Assembly: GCA_028825445.1 (NCBI GenBank)
Contig: JAPKAD010000001.1
Location: 62,001-126,000, forward strand
Direction of reading: 5' to 3'
Source: Octadecabacter sp.
GTDB lineage: Bacteria > Pseudomonadota > Alphaproteobacteria > Rhodobacterales > Rhodobacteraceae
DNA: 64,000 nt
The notes beneath the pieces are model-generated. The model saw only the letters and a list, made by a program, of their open reading frames with translations. It was not told the DNA's origin and made no database searches. Shown here piece by piece: positions 47,033 through 56,755 of this stretch; position 1 is the first letter of the stretch; every line of letters starts with the position of its first letter. A program made the translations under genes and the position numbers.

Positions 47033-47997
47033 TACTGAATAACGCCTATCTCACGTGACAATTCTTCAGTGGACGCAATTACGCCATCAACCCAAGATTG
47101 AAAATTGTCACCGACTTTAGTGAACGGCGCAAGGCCATTTTCTATCATTGCAGATTTCCATTCATCTGAATCGGCAACAGCTTGTAGACGCGCGGCCCAC
47201 ATGTCGAAGGTTTCGTCAGAGATGTCTTTTGGCACGTACAAACCGCGCCAGTTCACGGCTACTACATCAATTCCTTGCTCTACGGCGGTTGGGATGTCTT
47301 CAAAGCCAGGAACGCGCTCTTCTGCGAGCACTGCCAGCACGCGGACATCACCAGATTCAATGAAGCCGACAACTTCTGACATGTCGCCCGTCATACCTTG
47401 CGTAAAATCGCCCACAGTCTGTGTGACCGCATCTGCGCCGCCATCAACCCCGATATATTTGATATCAGTAATGTCAGTGAAGCCGGCTTCTTGCATAATC
47501 ATCAGAACTTTTAGGTGGTCGAAGCCGCCCGCAGAAGATCCGCCAGCGAAGGCTACGGACGAAGGATCAGCGATAATCGCATTAACCATGTCATTTAATG
47601 TCATGAATGGGCTGTCAGCCGCCACAACAATCACACCTGGATCAGCACCAATGGCACCAACGAAACGGACTTGGTCAGCTGTTGCACCGCCGTAGGCGTC
47701 TTGCGCTAGACGGGTTGCTGTTGCTTGTGATGCAGCAACAATCAGGCCATCGTCGGTCTGGCGTTCGTTGACCACATGGGAAAACGCTAGGCCGCCACCG
47801 CCGCCTGCCATGTTTGTAACTTGGACAGGGCTGTCGACTTGGCCAATATCAAAAAGGATTTTGCCAATCTGACGGCAGGTGAAGTCCCAGCCGCCACCGG
47901 GGTTGGCGGGTGCAATACATTCAGCGGCCATTGCCGATGTAGCACCGACGCTCAGTGCGACGCTGACTGACAGCGCCTTCATGTTGAAATACTTCAT
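47032..47997 (-). CDS. tctC: Tripartite tricarboxylate transporter, periplasmic binding protein TctC
   Basis: This 321-residue binding protein has a signal peptide (cut near residue 24, after AMA) and the TctC/Bug fold with the substrate-loop sequences AECIAPANPGGGWDFTCR and VTNMAGGGGGLAFSHV. It captures a carboxylate in the periplasm and delivers it to TctAB. It is the first gene of the five-gene operon, preceded by GGGAGGAAC at a good distance. The promoter is likely within 48000-48190. No TctDE two-component regulators are adjacent. Confidence 0.92.
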   Translation of the reverse strand: MKYFNMKALSVSVALSVGATSAMAAECIAPANPGGGWDFTCRQIGKILFDIGQVDSPVQVTNMAGGGGGLAFSHVVNERQTDDGLIVAASQATATRLAQDAYGGATADQVRFVGAIGADPGVIVVAADSPFMTLNDMVNAIIADPSSVAFAGGSSAGGFDHLKVLMIMQEAGFTDITDIKYIGVDGGADAVTQTVGDFTQGMTGDMSEVVGFIESGDVRVLAVLAEERVPGFEDIPTAVEQGIDVVAVNWRGLYVPKDISDETFDMWAARLQAVADSDEWKSAMIENGLAPFTKVGDNFQSWVDGVIASTEELSREIGVIQ

Positions 47998-48191
47998 AAG
48001 TTCCTCCCAGAACGTTGTGGGCTGACGCCCAGAGTTATTTATATCGTTGCCATAATGTGTATCAAGCTAACAGTTAAGGCTAACGTGACTGGAACAATAT
48101 TGTCTAGCCCTTGGGTAATAATACAGGGCGGAGGGCGTGACATAGGCAGGCTTGCATACTAAGACGAAAACAACTTATTTATGAGGCTGTT

Positions 48192-49226
48192 ATGTCTGCC
48201 ACCATTGTGCTGTTTACTCTTGCCGAAAAACCGCCCGCCCGGATGGATAAGGCGCTGGCATTAAATGTGCCGCTTGATGCTTCGCTTAGCAGGTCGCGCC
48301 TGATGCGTTTGTTGTCAGATGGTGCTGTGCAAGTGAATGGTGCAGTGGTGACAGACCCCCGTGCAAAGCCTGCTGAGGGTGATACGATTGAGATTTTGGT
48401 TGAAATTGCGGATGACTATCACGTCTTGCCCGAAAACATCCCGCTGGATGTGGTTTTTGAGGACGATGACCTGATTGTCATTAATAAACCCACAGGTATG
48501 GTAGTTCATCCAGCCCCCGGCACGCCGAGTAGTACTTTGGTTAATGCGCTGCTGTATCATTGCGGTGATGCGCTGTCCGGTGTTGGAGGGGAAAAGCGCC
48601 CAGGTATTGTGCATCGCATTGATAAAGAAACTAGTGGGCTATTGGTCGTCGCTAAAACTGACCGAGCCCATCATGGGCTGGCCGCGCAGTTTGAGGCGCA
48701 CACTGTCGAACGCCACTATCGCGCCATTTGTTATGGAGTGCCGGATTCCAACGATCCGCGTGTGCGCGGTATCAAAGGCGCGAGCTTTGAGCCTGGAAAC
48801 ATTTTAAAACTGCAAACCCAACTGGCACGCCACAAACATGATCGCCAAAAACAAGCAGTGATCTGGCACAATGGCCGGCACGCGGTCACGCGCGCCCGCG
48901 TTGTACAGCCGCTGGGCAACCCCGCAGTGGCTGCTGTGATGGATTGTTGGCTGGAAACCGGACGTACCCACCAGATTCGTGTGCATTTGACTCATGCGGG
49001 GCATGGTCTGATCGGTGATCCTACCTATGGTGGCCGTCGCAAGCTTTCTGAAAAAGTTGTGGGTGAGGCTGGTCGGATTGCGGCCTATACGTTTCCCCGT
49101 CAAGCGTTGCACGCTGCAACGTTAGGGTTTCAGCATCCAGTTAGCAAAGAAATGCTGCGTTTTGAGGCACCTATGCCTAGCGATATGGTTGGGTTGATTG
49201 CCGCTTTAGGCGGTACGCAAGTTTAA
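48192..49226 (+). CDS. rluD: 23S rRNA pseudouridine synthase, RluD/RluA type
   Basis: This 344-residue enzyme has an N-terminal S4 domain (about 15-75) and the RluA-family catalytic core with D144 in GIVHRIDKETSGLLVVAKT. The second core motif ETGRTHQIRVHLTHAGHGLIG lies near residue 257. RluD-type enzymes modify helix 69 of 23S rRNA, although the exact site cannot be proved. The rluD-rpoH order is common in Rhodobacteraceae. Confidence 0.93.
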   Translation: MSATIVLFTLAEKPPARMDKALALNVPLDASLSRSRLMRLLSDGAVQVNGAVVTDPRAKPAEGDTIEILVEIADDYHVLPENIPLDVVFEDDDLIVINKPTGMVVHPAPGTPSSTLVNALLYHCGDALSGVGGEKRPGIVHRIDKETSGLLVVAKTDRAHHGLAAQFEAHTVERHYRAICYGVPDSNDPRVRGIKGASFEPGNILKLQTQLARHKHDRQKQAVIWHNGRHAVTRARVVQPLGNPAVAAVMDCWLETGRTHQIRVHLTHAGHGLIGDPTYGGRRKLSEKVVGEAGRIAAYTFPRQALHAATLGFQHPVSKEMLRFEAPMPSDMVGLIAALGGTQV

Positions 49227-49424
49227 GAGATAGTGGAGTCAAGGACTGAAATATACGGTCCCATGTGCGTGAGTGCGCAGACATATCCCTAGTGATTTGT
49301 TTATTAATCCCTACCTAGCTATGACAATTACAAGCCAAGATACTCTTTAAATAGATGTATAGAGTAAGTATATAGTTAAAAATTTCGTGAACATAACGAC
49401 AAAAAAATTACGAGGAGGGACATT

Positions 49425-50321
49425 ATGAGCTCTTATGCAAATCTTCCAGCGCCAACACCAGAACAAGGTTTAAACCGTTACATGCAGGAAATCCGCAAAT
49501 TTCCTATGCTGGAACCGGACGAGGAATACATGCTCGCCAAAAGGTGGGTGGACCATGAAGATTCTGAGGCGGCGCACAAGATGGTGACGTCACATCTGCG
49601 TCTGGCTGCCAAAATCGCTATGGGCTATCGCGGTTATGGCTTGCCGACAGCTGAGGTAATCTCCGAAGCCAATGTGGGTCTAATGCAAGCGGTAAAACGT
49701 TTTGATCCTGAAAAGGGCTTCCGCTTAGCGACCTATGCGATGTGGTGGATTCGTGCGTCGATTCAGGAATACGTTTTGCGGTCGTGGTCCATGGTCAAAC
49801 TTGGCACGACATCGGCGCAAAAAAAGCTATTTTTTAATCTCCGCAAAGCTAAAAACCGCATTGGTGCTTTGGAAGAAGGTGATTTGCGTCCCGAGAACGT
49901 ACAGCGAATTGCCACGGATCTTGGCGTGACAGAAGCTGAAGTCGTCTCGATGAACCGTCGCATGTCGGGTGGAGATGCGTCACTGAACGCTACTGTCGGA
50001 TCGGATGGCGAAGGCACAATGCAATGGCAAGACTGGTTAGAAGATGAATCCGCTGACCAAGCTGGTGATTACGAAGCACGTGATGAGATGTCTCAACGCC
50101 GTGAACTAATGGCTGAAGCGATGGAAGTTCTGAATGATCGCGAAAAAGATATTCTTATGCAGCGTCGGCTTGCTGAAAAGGCGGTGACACTTGAAGATTT
50201 GAGTGGGCAGTATTCGGTTAGCCGCGAACGTATCCGCCAGATTGAAGTGCGTGCGTTTGAAAAACTGCAAAAAAAGATGCAGAGTTTGGCTAAGGATCGC
50301 GGTATGCTGGCATCCGCCTGA
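49425..50321 (+). CDS. rpoH: Heat-shock sigma factor RpoH (sigma-32)
   Basis: This 298-residue sigma factor has region 2 (about 50-120, LATYAMWWIRASIQEYVLRS), the RpoH box QKKLFFNLR at 132-140, and region 4 with [19 protein letters not shown]. It directs heat-shock transcription. The ATG follows GAGGAGGGACATT. It is followed by a hairpin terminator. Some Rhodobacteraceae have two RpoH paralogues; only one is here. Confidence 0.96.
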   Translation: MSSYANLPAPTPEQGLNRYMQEIRKFPMLEPDEEYMLAKRWVDHEDSEAAHKMVTSHLRLAAKIAMGYRGYGLPTAEVISEANVGLMQAVKRFDPEKGFRLATYAMWWIRASIQEYVLRSWSMVKLGTTSAQKKLFFNLRKAKNRIGALEEGDLRPENVQRIATDLGVTEAEVVSMNRRMSGGDASLNATVGSDGEGTMQWQDWLEDESADQAGDYEARDEMSQRRELMAEAMEVLNDREKDILMQRRLAEKAVTLEDLSGQYSVSRERIRQIEVRAFEKLQKKMQSLAKDRGMLASA

Positions 50322-50340
50322 CACTACGATCTTAAAGTAG

Positions 50341-50368
50341 GGCGCTGATCGAAGGTTTGGCGCCTTTT
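50341..50368 (+). terminator. Rho-independent terminator of rpoH
   Basis: GGCGC (50341-50345) pairs with GCGCC (50360-50364), loop of 14 bases, followed by TTTT. It is a short stem but in the right place. Confidence 0.65.
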
Positions 50369-50438
50369 GCTTGTTTTAAATGCGTCCTGTGGGAATATTC
50401 GTCAAACAGAGGCAAATGCAAAGAAAAGGTGTGGCGAT

Positions 50439-51413
50439 ATGGGCAAACCAGTGCGTTGGGGAATCTTAGGGGCTGGAAAATTTGCGCGTGAACATATGGG
50501 TCCCGCTATTAATGCGGCAACTGGTGCGCAGCTTGTAGCGCTGGGCACTTCATCACCTGAAAAGGCTGCACCTTTTAAAGCTTTTGCACCTCAACTACAT
50601 GTACATTATGACTACGAAGCGATTTTGGCCGATGCGGATGTAGAAGTGGTTTATATTCCGCTGCCTAATCACCTACATATCGATTGGGCGATGAAAGCAC
50701 TGCGGGCAGGTAAGCACGTCTTAGTTGAAAAGCCTGTTGGCTTGCAAGCCACCCAAATTGATCCGCTGATTGCCCAGCGAGATAAAACGGGTTTAATAGT
50801 AACCGAGGCGTTCATGATCGCCCATCATCCTCAATGGTCACGAGTGAGAGACCTAATTGCGAACGGAGCGATTGGCGACTTGCGCCATGTGGACGGGATG
50901 TTTTGCTACAACAATCCTGACCTAACGAATGTGCGCTTTGACCCCGCCAAGGGTGGCGGCAGCCTGCCTGATATTGGCGTTTATACGATTGGTTCAACGC
51001 GGATGGCCACGGGTCAAGAACCACTCGAGATCACACATGCAGACATCGATTATCTGAATGGCGTTGACGTAACGGCCCGTGTTTCTGCTAAATTTAACGG
51101 GTTTTCGGCCCACTGGGTGACAGGCATGAATGTACATCAAACCCAACACATGACTTTTCTGGGCAGTGAAGGTCGCATCCATCTATGCGCGCCCTTCAAC
51201 GCTGGAAGCTATGGTGAGGCTCAGTTGGAATTGACGCAAAGCGACGGATCGCTGCATGTTGAACGCTGGCCTGATCACGCGCAATATGTCACCCAAGTCG
51301 AAGCGTTTAGCTCGTCCTTGCGTAATAATGTACCTTATGCGTGGTCGCTTGAAGATGCGCGTGCAACTCAAGTGGTCATTGATGCAGTTTATGCGGCGGC
51401 TGGGTCTCGTTAG
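50439..51413 (+). CDS. Gfo/Idh/MocA-family oxidoreductase
   Basis: This 324-residue protein has an N-terminal Rossmann fold (RWGILGAGKFAREHMGPAI, residues 6-24), the EKPVGLQATQI motif near residue 100 with the conserved Lys of EKP, and a C-terminal GFO_IDH_MocA_C domain. Members oxidise or reduce sugars, inositols or xenobiotics with NAD(P). No carbohydrate gene is next to it, so no substrate is proposed. The start at 50439 was chosen on the family start; no strong ribosome site is seen. Confidence 0.88.
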   Translation: MGKPVRWGILGAGKFAREHMGPAINAATGAQLVALGTSSPEKAAPFKAFAPQLHVHYDYEAILADADVEVVYIPLPNHLHIDWAMKALRAGKHVLVEKPVGLQATQIDPLIAQRDKTGLIVTEAFMIAHHPQWSRVRDLIANGAIGDLRHVDGMFCYNNPDLTNVRFDPAKGGGSLPDIGVYTIGSTRMATGQEPLEITHADIDYLNGVDVTARVSAKFNGFSAHWVTGMNVHQTQHMTFLGSEGRIHLCAPFNAGSYGEAQLELTQSDGSLHVERWPDHAQYVTQVEAFSSSLRNNVPYAWSLEDARATQVVIDAVYAAAGSR

Positions 51414-51953
51414 TTTGACCGCTTAACAAAGAGATAAGTACATGGCCGGAGCACATGGGTTCGAGGATCTTATACTGAAAAATACTGGAAAGCTGGAGCC
51501 AGGAAATCCATTTTATTTTTATATTTTTATATTTATATAATGATTATTGACATAATTATTAGCTTTTCTGGTATTGGCGTTTTGGCAGTTCTGCAATTCA
51601 TCATAGTGCTGGTCAGCAGCATACAACCCAATGAGTGGTTAGCAGCGCTGGGTAAAAATGTGGGTATCTGGGTTGTCAAAGCCACGTACTATCAGACTGC
51701 TGCGTTTGAACACAAACCTTGCCTGTGGATGAAATTAGATTAATGGATGCCAAGTGGCTGGGCAAAAGATGGCGAAATTCTGGAACAGATTGAGGTGTCA
51801 ATGAGAGTCAAATTATTCCGCATTAAGGCTGGAAAGGTCTCATTGGGAAGGGTCTTTTCGCGGAGTTTAAGGAACCAATTTCTCAGGCCAATCGTGTAGC
51901 TTTCATAGGCACCAAATTGTTTATCGAATATTAGCATTTAAGCTCCGGTGTGG
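51414..51953. other. Spacer with short open frames of doubtful meaning
   Basis: Between the oxidoreductase and pepF no gene is supported. Two small plus-strand frames (51441-51539, 32 codons, and 51540-51743, 67 codons with a hydrophobic start) abut after a low-complexity TTTTTATATTT tract. They could be a broken small membrane protein or chance. Confidence 0.35.
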
Positions 51954-51991
51954 TTTAGATCCGCGGTGATATTTACCGACGCGGATCTAAA
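51954..51991. repeat. Perfect 12-bp inverted repeat downstream of pepF
   Basis: TTTAGATCCGCG (51954-51965) and CGCGGATCTAAA (51980-51991) are exact reverse complements with a 14-base spacer. It lies 22 bases after the pepF stop (minus strand). It lacks a T-run after the stem on either strand, so it is not a classical terminator, but it may stop or stabilise the transcript. Confidence 0.75.
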
Positions 51992-52013
51992 AATAATATT
52001 TTAAAATAACGGT

Positions 52014-53852
52014 TTAGACTTCCATCGCTTCTAACTCATCAATCATGCTTTCGATCATTCCCAGACCTTTGGCCCAAAATGCGGGGTCTGATGCGTCAAG
52101 GCCAAATGGCGCAAGCAGCTCGCTGTGATGCTTTGATCCGCCCGCTCTTAGCATCTCAAAGTACTTATCTTTGAAATCATCGCCCATGTCCTCATAAACC
52201 GCATAAAGCGCGTTTACTAATCCGTCGCCGAACGCATATGCGTAGACGTAGAATGGTGAGTGAACGAAGTGTGGGATGTAAGCCCAGAATGTTTCGTAGC
52301 CGTCCATGAAGTTGAATACTGGGCCCAAGGATTCGCCCTGCACTGACATCCATAACGCGTTGATGTCATCTGGTGTTAGTTCGCCGTTGCTACGTGCATC
52401 GTGCAGCTTGCATTCAAAATCGTAGAACGCAATTTGGCGCACTACTGTGTTGATCATATCTTCAACTTTGCCAGCCAAAAGTACCTTGCGTTCTTCTGGC
52501 GTGGTGGCCTGCTCTAAGAGTTTGCGAAAGGTCAACATTTCGCCAAACACGGATGCTGTTTCAGCGAGGGTCAGCGGAGTTGAGGAAAGCAATTCACCTT
52601 GCTCTGCTGCGAGAACCTGATGCACGCCATGGCCCAATTCGTGCGCCAATGTCATGACATCACGCGGTTTTCCGAGGTAGTTGAGCATAACATAAGGATG
52701 TACTGTAGAAACAGTAGGATGCGCAAATGCACCTGGTGCTTTGCCATCTTTTACGCCAGCGTCGATCCAGCCATCAGTAAAAAATGGCTTGGCAAGCTTA
52801 GCCATTCGCGGATCGAACGCAGCGTAAGCATCCATTACGATTTGTTCGGCTTCAGCCCATGAGACGGTGCGATCTGACTCCATCGGCAAAGGTGCATTGC
52901 GGTCCCAGACTTCCATTTTCTCAAGGCCCATCCATTTGGCTTTGAGCGTGTAATAGCGGTGGCTTAAGCGCGGGTAGGCTTCAACGACGGCATCGCGCAG
53001 CGCCTCCACCACTTTGGGTTCGACGTGGTTGGACAGGTGGCGGCTTGATTGTGCGGTTGGCATGCCGCGCCAGCGATCCTCGATCTCTTTTTCTTTAGTA
53101 AGAGTGTTGTGAATCCGAGCAAACAACCCGACGTTCGCCCCAAACACCCGCGCCAACTCGCGCGAAGCTTTTTCGCGGGTGGCGCGGTCTTGGTCAGACA
53201 TTAAGTTTAGTGTCCCCTCGATGTTCATCTCTTGCCCGTCGACGGTAAATTTCAGGGCGGCGATGGTTTCATCAAACAGCTTGTTCCATGCTGTGGCGCC
53301 AACAACTGACTGATCATGACAGAATTTTTCCATTTCATCAGAAAGCTGGTATGGCTTCATCGCCCGCATGCGATCAAATACCGGTTTGTAGCGCGCAAGG
53401 TCAGCGTTGGCGGCCATAACACCGTCCACATGGGCATCGTCCATGCGGTTGAACTCTAGCCCGTAAAAGATCAGTGGCATTGTATAAGTAGTAATTTTGT
53501 CCTGCATGTCGGACATAAATTTGCCACGCTCTGGATCGGTTGTGTGCTGGTAATAGCGCAAGCCCGCGAACGACATGATGCGGCCTGCGATGATATCGAT
53601 TTGTTCAAACCGTTTCACCGCATCGAGCATTTGTTCCGCGTCCAGATCGACCAATTTTCCTTCGTGATCAGTGGCAAAGCTGTGACAGGCATTTTCGAGC
53701 CAGTCCAAGTCGCGCTTCAACTCCTTGGCGTCGGGTGACAGATATAGATCTGTTAGGTCCCATTCGGGCAAATTGCCAAATGGCATGTCATCGGACGCAT
53801 CAGAGGATGGATTGGCATCAAATGCACGGGGAGCGGTCTTGGGAGTGTTCAT
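52014..53852 (-). CDS. pepF: Oligoendopeptidase F (M3 family)
   Basis: This 612-residue metallopeptidase cleaves short peptides in the cytoplasm. The zinc site HELGHGVHQ lies near residue 400 with the downstream Glu in the TPLTLAETASVFGEML segment. The N-terminal oligoendopeptidase domain begins near LPEWDLTDLYLSPDA. Length is typical. It stands alone on the minus strand, 133 bases from the ligase stop. Confidence 0.95.
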   Translation of the reverse strand: MNTPKTAPRAFDANPSSDASDDMPFGNLPEWDLTDLYLSPDAKELKRDLDWLENACHSFATDHEGKLVDLDAEQMLDAVKRFEQIDIIAGRIMSFAGLRYYQHTTDPERGKFMSDMQDKITTYTMPLIFYGLEFNRMDDAHVDGVMAANADLARYKPVFDRMRAMKPYQLSDEMEKFCHDQSVVGATAWNKLFDETIAALKFTVDGQEMNIEGTLNLMSDQDRATREKASRELARVFGANVGLFARIHNTLTKEKEIEDRWRGMPTAQSSRHLSNHVEPKVVEALRDAVVEAYPRLSHRYYTLKAKWMGLEKMEVWDRNAPLPMESDRTVSWAEAEQIVMDAYAAFDPRMAKLAKPFFTDGWIDAGVKDGKAPGAFAHPTVSTVHPYVMLNYLGKPRDVMTLAHELGHGVHQVLAAEQGELLSSTPLTLAETASVFGEMLTFRKLLEQATTPEERKVLLAGKVEDMINTVVRQIAFYDFECKLHDARSNGELTPDDINALWMSVQGESLGPVFNFMDGYETFWAYIPHFVHSPFYVYAYAFGDGLVNALYAVYEDMGDDFKDKYFEMLRAGGSKHHSELLAPFGLDASDPAFWAKGLGMIESMIDELEAMEV

Positions 53853-53985
53853 TGGTGCCTCGTTGTTAGTTTAATCATATGTAAGGGCGCGTCGTGTATT
53901 TTGCCAGTCGGCCCTTTGGAGAGGGTTTTCCACAAAAGTTAACTAAGAGAAAATCAGACGATCTAGGGGTGTTTGGTATCGAAAA

Positions 53986-55575
53986 CTATCCATAGTTTAA
54001 AAGTATTTGCTTGAGATCATCTAAAGTATTAATTTCATTTAAGGGTTTGTCTCGGCGCCAACGAAGCATGCGCGGAAAGCGCAGCGCAATCCCAGATTTA
54101 TGTCTTGGCGACGCTTGAATTCCTTCAAAAGCGATTTCAAAAACGTGCTCAGCTTGTACGGATCGAACGGGGCCAAAGCGCTGCAATGTATTGCGTTTGA
54201 CCCAGTGAGTAATCTGGAGAAATTCCTCGTCTGTCAGTCCTGAATAAGCCTTTGTGAACGGGATCAGATCGTTGCCGTTTTTGACTGCGAAAGTGAAGTC
54301 AGTAAACAGGTTTGCGCGTCGTCCCGATCCGGCCTGTGCATAGATCATCACCGCGTCGATTGTGAGTGGATCGATTTTCCACTTCCACCAATCACCTTTC
54401 TTTCGACCTGCTAGATAGGGGCTGTCGCGCCGCTTTAGCATCAGCCCTTCGGCACCAAAATCACGTGACTTTCCACGCTCAATTTTAAAGTTTTCCCAAG
54501 TGTCGCCAGTGACTTCGGATGAAATACGGATGGGTGCAACGGCAGGTGTGGAACTCAGCATTTTTTCCAATAAATTGCGACGCGTTGCCAAAGGTTCTCT
54601 CCTAATGTCGACGCCTTCACATTCGAGAAGGTCATAGGCCATCAACACCACAGGAGCTTCGGCAAGCAATTTCTTTGGAACGGTTTTACGTCCAATCCGC
54701 TTTTGTAGGACATTAAATGACATTGGCGTATTGTTTTGGAACGCCAAAAGTTCCCCATCGATGACTGTTCCATCCGGTAGGCATTCACGCAGCTGTACAA
54801 GCTCTGGAAAGCTATGTGTTATTAGGTCTTCGCCGCGCGACCAAATGTGATGTTCGCCATCCCGCAGTATGAATTGCCCACGGATGCCATCCCATTTTCT
54901 ATCTATAAACCAATCACTTGGTAGTCCAATTTGGTCTAAATCATCAAGTCCATATGCCAGATAAAACGGGTATGGACGTGACAGGTCTGCGCTTGGGTCG
55001 TCAACTTCGATCAGGTTGTGCCACGTCACAGTTTCTGGCGTCCAATTGCCCATCAATTTATGTGTCAAGACCGCCTCATCTTGCCCAGTGGCTTTTGCTA
55101 ATGCGCGAGTCATCAATTTCTGACTTACACCTATCCTGAAACCACCTGTCAGCAATTTTGTGAATAAAAAGTTCTCCGTCTGCGGCATTGTATCCCACGC
55201 AGTAAAGATGCCAGCCTTTTGGGCATTTTCATCCAGCACTGAGAGGCGTTTAAGTTCTGATATCCAATCGCTAAGTGGGCGGTCTTCATCTCCATCAGAT
55301 GGAGGTAGAAATAGGCTGATTGTTTCTGCCATGTCGCCAACAATAGGGTAACATTCTTCAATCAACCAAAGCGGTAGTCCAGCACGTTCTGCTGCCCATT
55401 TGCGCAGCAGTTTCGTGGTGATGACGCGGCGTGGGCGACGGCCAGAAAACAAGGCAACGCACCATAGTTTGTCACTGTCCGATGCGGTGCAAAAAAAGTT
55501 AGCCATCGCCGCGACTTTCACAGTCGTTTTAGTGGACTGATCTACAGCGGTGAACAGTTTGGCAAAGTTCTTCAT
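53986..55575 (-). CDS. ATP-dependent DNA ligase (LigC-type, ligase-associated repair set)
   Basis: This 529-residue ligase has a DNA-binding N domain (1-200), the adenylation domain with the catalytic lysine near residue 226 in IDRKWDGIRGQ, the motifs DGELLAF and EGLMLKRRDSPY, and an OB domain. It matches the cisplatin-damage-response ligase family typically found beside an MBL-fold exonuclease, a DEXH helicase and the PdeM phosphoesterase. Here the exonuclease gene is 52 bases upstream on the same strand but pepF follows downstream, so the helicase and PdeM genes are not at this locus. Confidence 0.92.
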   Translation of the reverse strand: MKNFAKLFTAVDQSTKTTVKVAAMANFFCTASDSDKLWCVALFSGRRPRRVITTKLLRKWAAERAGLPLWLIEECYPIVGDMAETISLFLPPSDGDEDRPLSDWISELKRLSVLDENAQKAGIFTAWDTMPQTENFLFTKLLTGGFRIGVSQKLMTRALAKATGQDEAVLTHKLMGNWTPETVTWHNLIEVDDPSADLSRPYPFYLAYGLDDLDQIGLPSDWFIDRKWDGIRGQFILRDGEHHIWSRGEDLITHSFPELVQLRECLPDGTVIDGELLAFQNNTPMSFNVLQKRIGRKTVPKKLLAEAPVVLMAYDLLECEGVDIRREPLATRRNLLEKMLSSTPAVAPIRISSEVTGDTWENFKIERGKSRDFGAEGLMLKRRDSPYLAGRKKGDWWKWKIDPLTIDAVMIYAQAGSGRRANLFTDFTFAVKNGNDLIPFTKAYSGLTDEEFLQITHWVKRNTLQRFGPVRSVQAEHVFEIAFEGIQASPRHKSGIALRFPRMLRWRRDKPLNEINTLDDLKQILLNYG

Positions 55576-55627
55576 AGAATGTACAATTTGCTTACAGAAC
55601 CCTTGTTCTGATTATATTCATAATGTG

Positions 55628-56638
55628 TCACTGCCCTTTCCCGTTATTGGCATCGGCGTCCGCCCCAAATTCAGTTTGCACAATTTTGGCGTCATAGCCC
55701 TGTTCATTCAACCAGCGAGAAAACACGGATTTGTAGCCGTGGGTTACAAAAATTTTTTCTGCACTGGTTGCCTTTATTGCGTCGTTAAGCCCCGCCCAAT
55801 CGGCGTGATCTGAAACGATAAATCCGCGATCCGCTGCCCGTCTGCGCCGCACGCCGCGCATCGCCATCCAACCTGATGCGAATGCACTGGACGCAGGTTT
55901 AAAGCGGTGTGCCCATGTTGAATTCAGGGCGGATGGTGTGGCCAAAACTAGCGCCCCTTTATGCGCTTTGACATTTAGACCGGGAGTCACCAAAATAGTG
56001 TCTGGCAGCATAATTCCTTGACTTCGTAAAATGCAGTTGGTGTTTTCGATGGCGCCATGTGTTAAGATAGGGCCGATTCTTGAGTCAACTGCGCGCAACA
56101 GGCGTTGCGCCTTGCCGAGCGCGTAACATGACAATAGCGAGTATACTCCGTTCGCGGCATTGCTGGCCCACCAGTCATTGATCTGACTCGCCAAGATGTC
56201 TTGTGGGGGCCAGTTGAAAACAGGCAAGCCAAAGGTGGATTCAGTGATAAAAGTGTGGCACAATATAGGTTCGAAGGGTTCTGATAGTCCGTCATCGACT
56301 GTCTTATAGTCGCCTGAAGCGACCCAGATTTCACCTTTGTGTTCGATGCGGATTTGCGCTGATCCAGGGACGTGTCCTGCGGGGTGAAAAGATACTTTGA
56401 CGCCATTGTGGGTAGTAACAACGCCATATTTTACAGTGTCGATGCGCACATTCCCCAAGCGATGCCTCATAACCGGAGCGGCGGTTTCGGTTGCAACATA
56501 TGTTCCCATTCCGACGCGTGAATGATCGGCGTGGCCATGAGTGATTAGCGCCCGTGGCACAGGCAGCCAAGGGTCTATGTGGAAATCGCCAGCTGCACAA
56601 TATATGCCTTCAGCTGTAAAGGTGAGAAGATCAGTCAT
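55628..56638 (-). CDS. Ligase-associated DNA damage response exonuclease (MBL fold)
   Basis: This 336-residue metallo-beta-lactamase / beta-CASP nuclease has the metal motif THGHADHS (H34-S40), GHVPGSAQI, SGDYKTVDDGLSEPFEP and FIVSDHADWAGLNDAI. It is the usual first member of the ligase-associated repair set and probably trims DNA ends for the following ligase. The two genes are presumably one operon reading leftward. Divergent from the aldolase gene. Confidence 0.92.
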   Translation of the reverse strand: MTDLLTFTAEGIYCAAGDFHIDPWLPVPRALITHGHADHSRVGMGTYVATETAAPVMRHRLGNVRIDTVKYGVVTTHNGVKVSFHPAGHVPGSAQIRIEHKGEIWVASGDYKTVDDGLSEPFEPILCHTFITESTFGLPVFNWPPQDILASQINDWWASNAANGVYSLLSCYALGKAQRLLRAVDSRIGPILTHGAIENTNCILRSQGIMLPDTILVTPGLNVKAHKGALVLATPSALNSTWAHRFKPASSAFASGWMAMRGVRRRRAADRGFIVSDHADWAGLNDAIKATSAEKIFVTHGYKSVFSRWLNEQGYDAKIVQTEFGADADANNGKGQ

Positions 56639-56755
56639 TACCCGTAAGTAGTGCTAGGTGGGCGAGATGAAAGCCCATTTTTTAACTAAGATGAACGAGA
56701 GAGGTTGTTCTGTTGCTGTCGATGTGGTGGCTTAGTAAAAATTAGGGAGAGTGTG

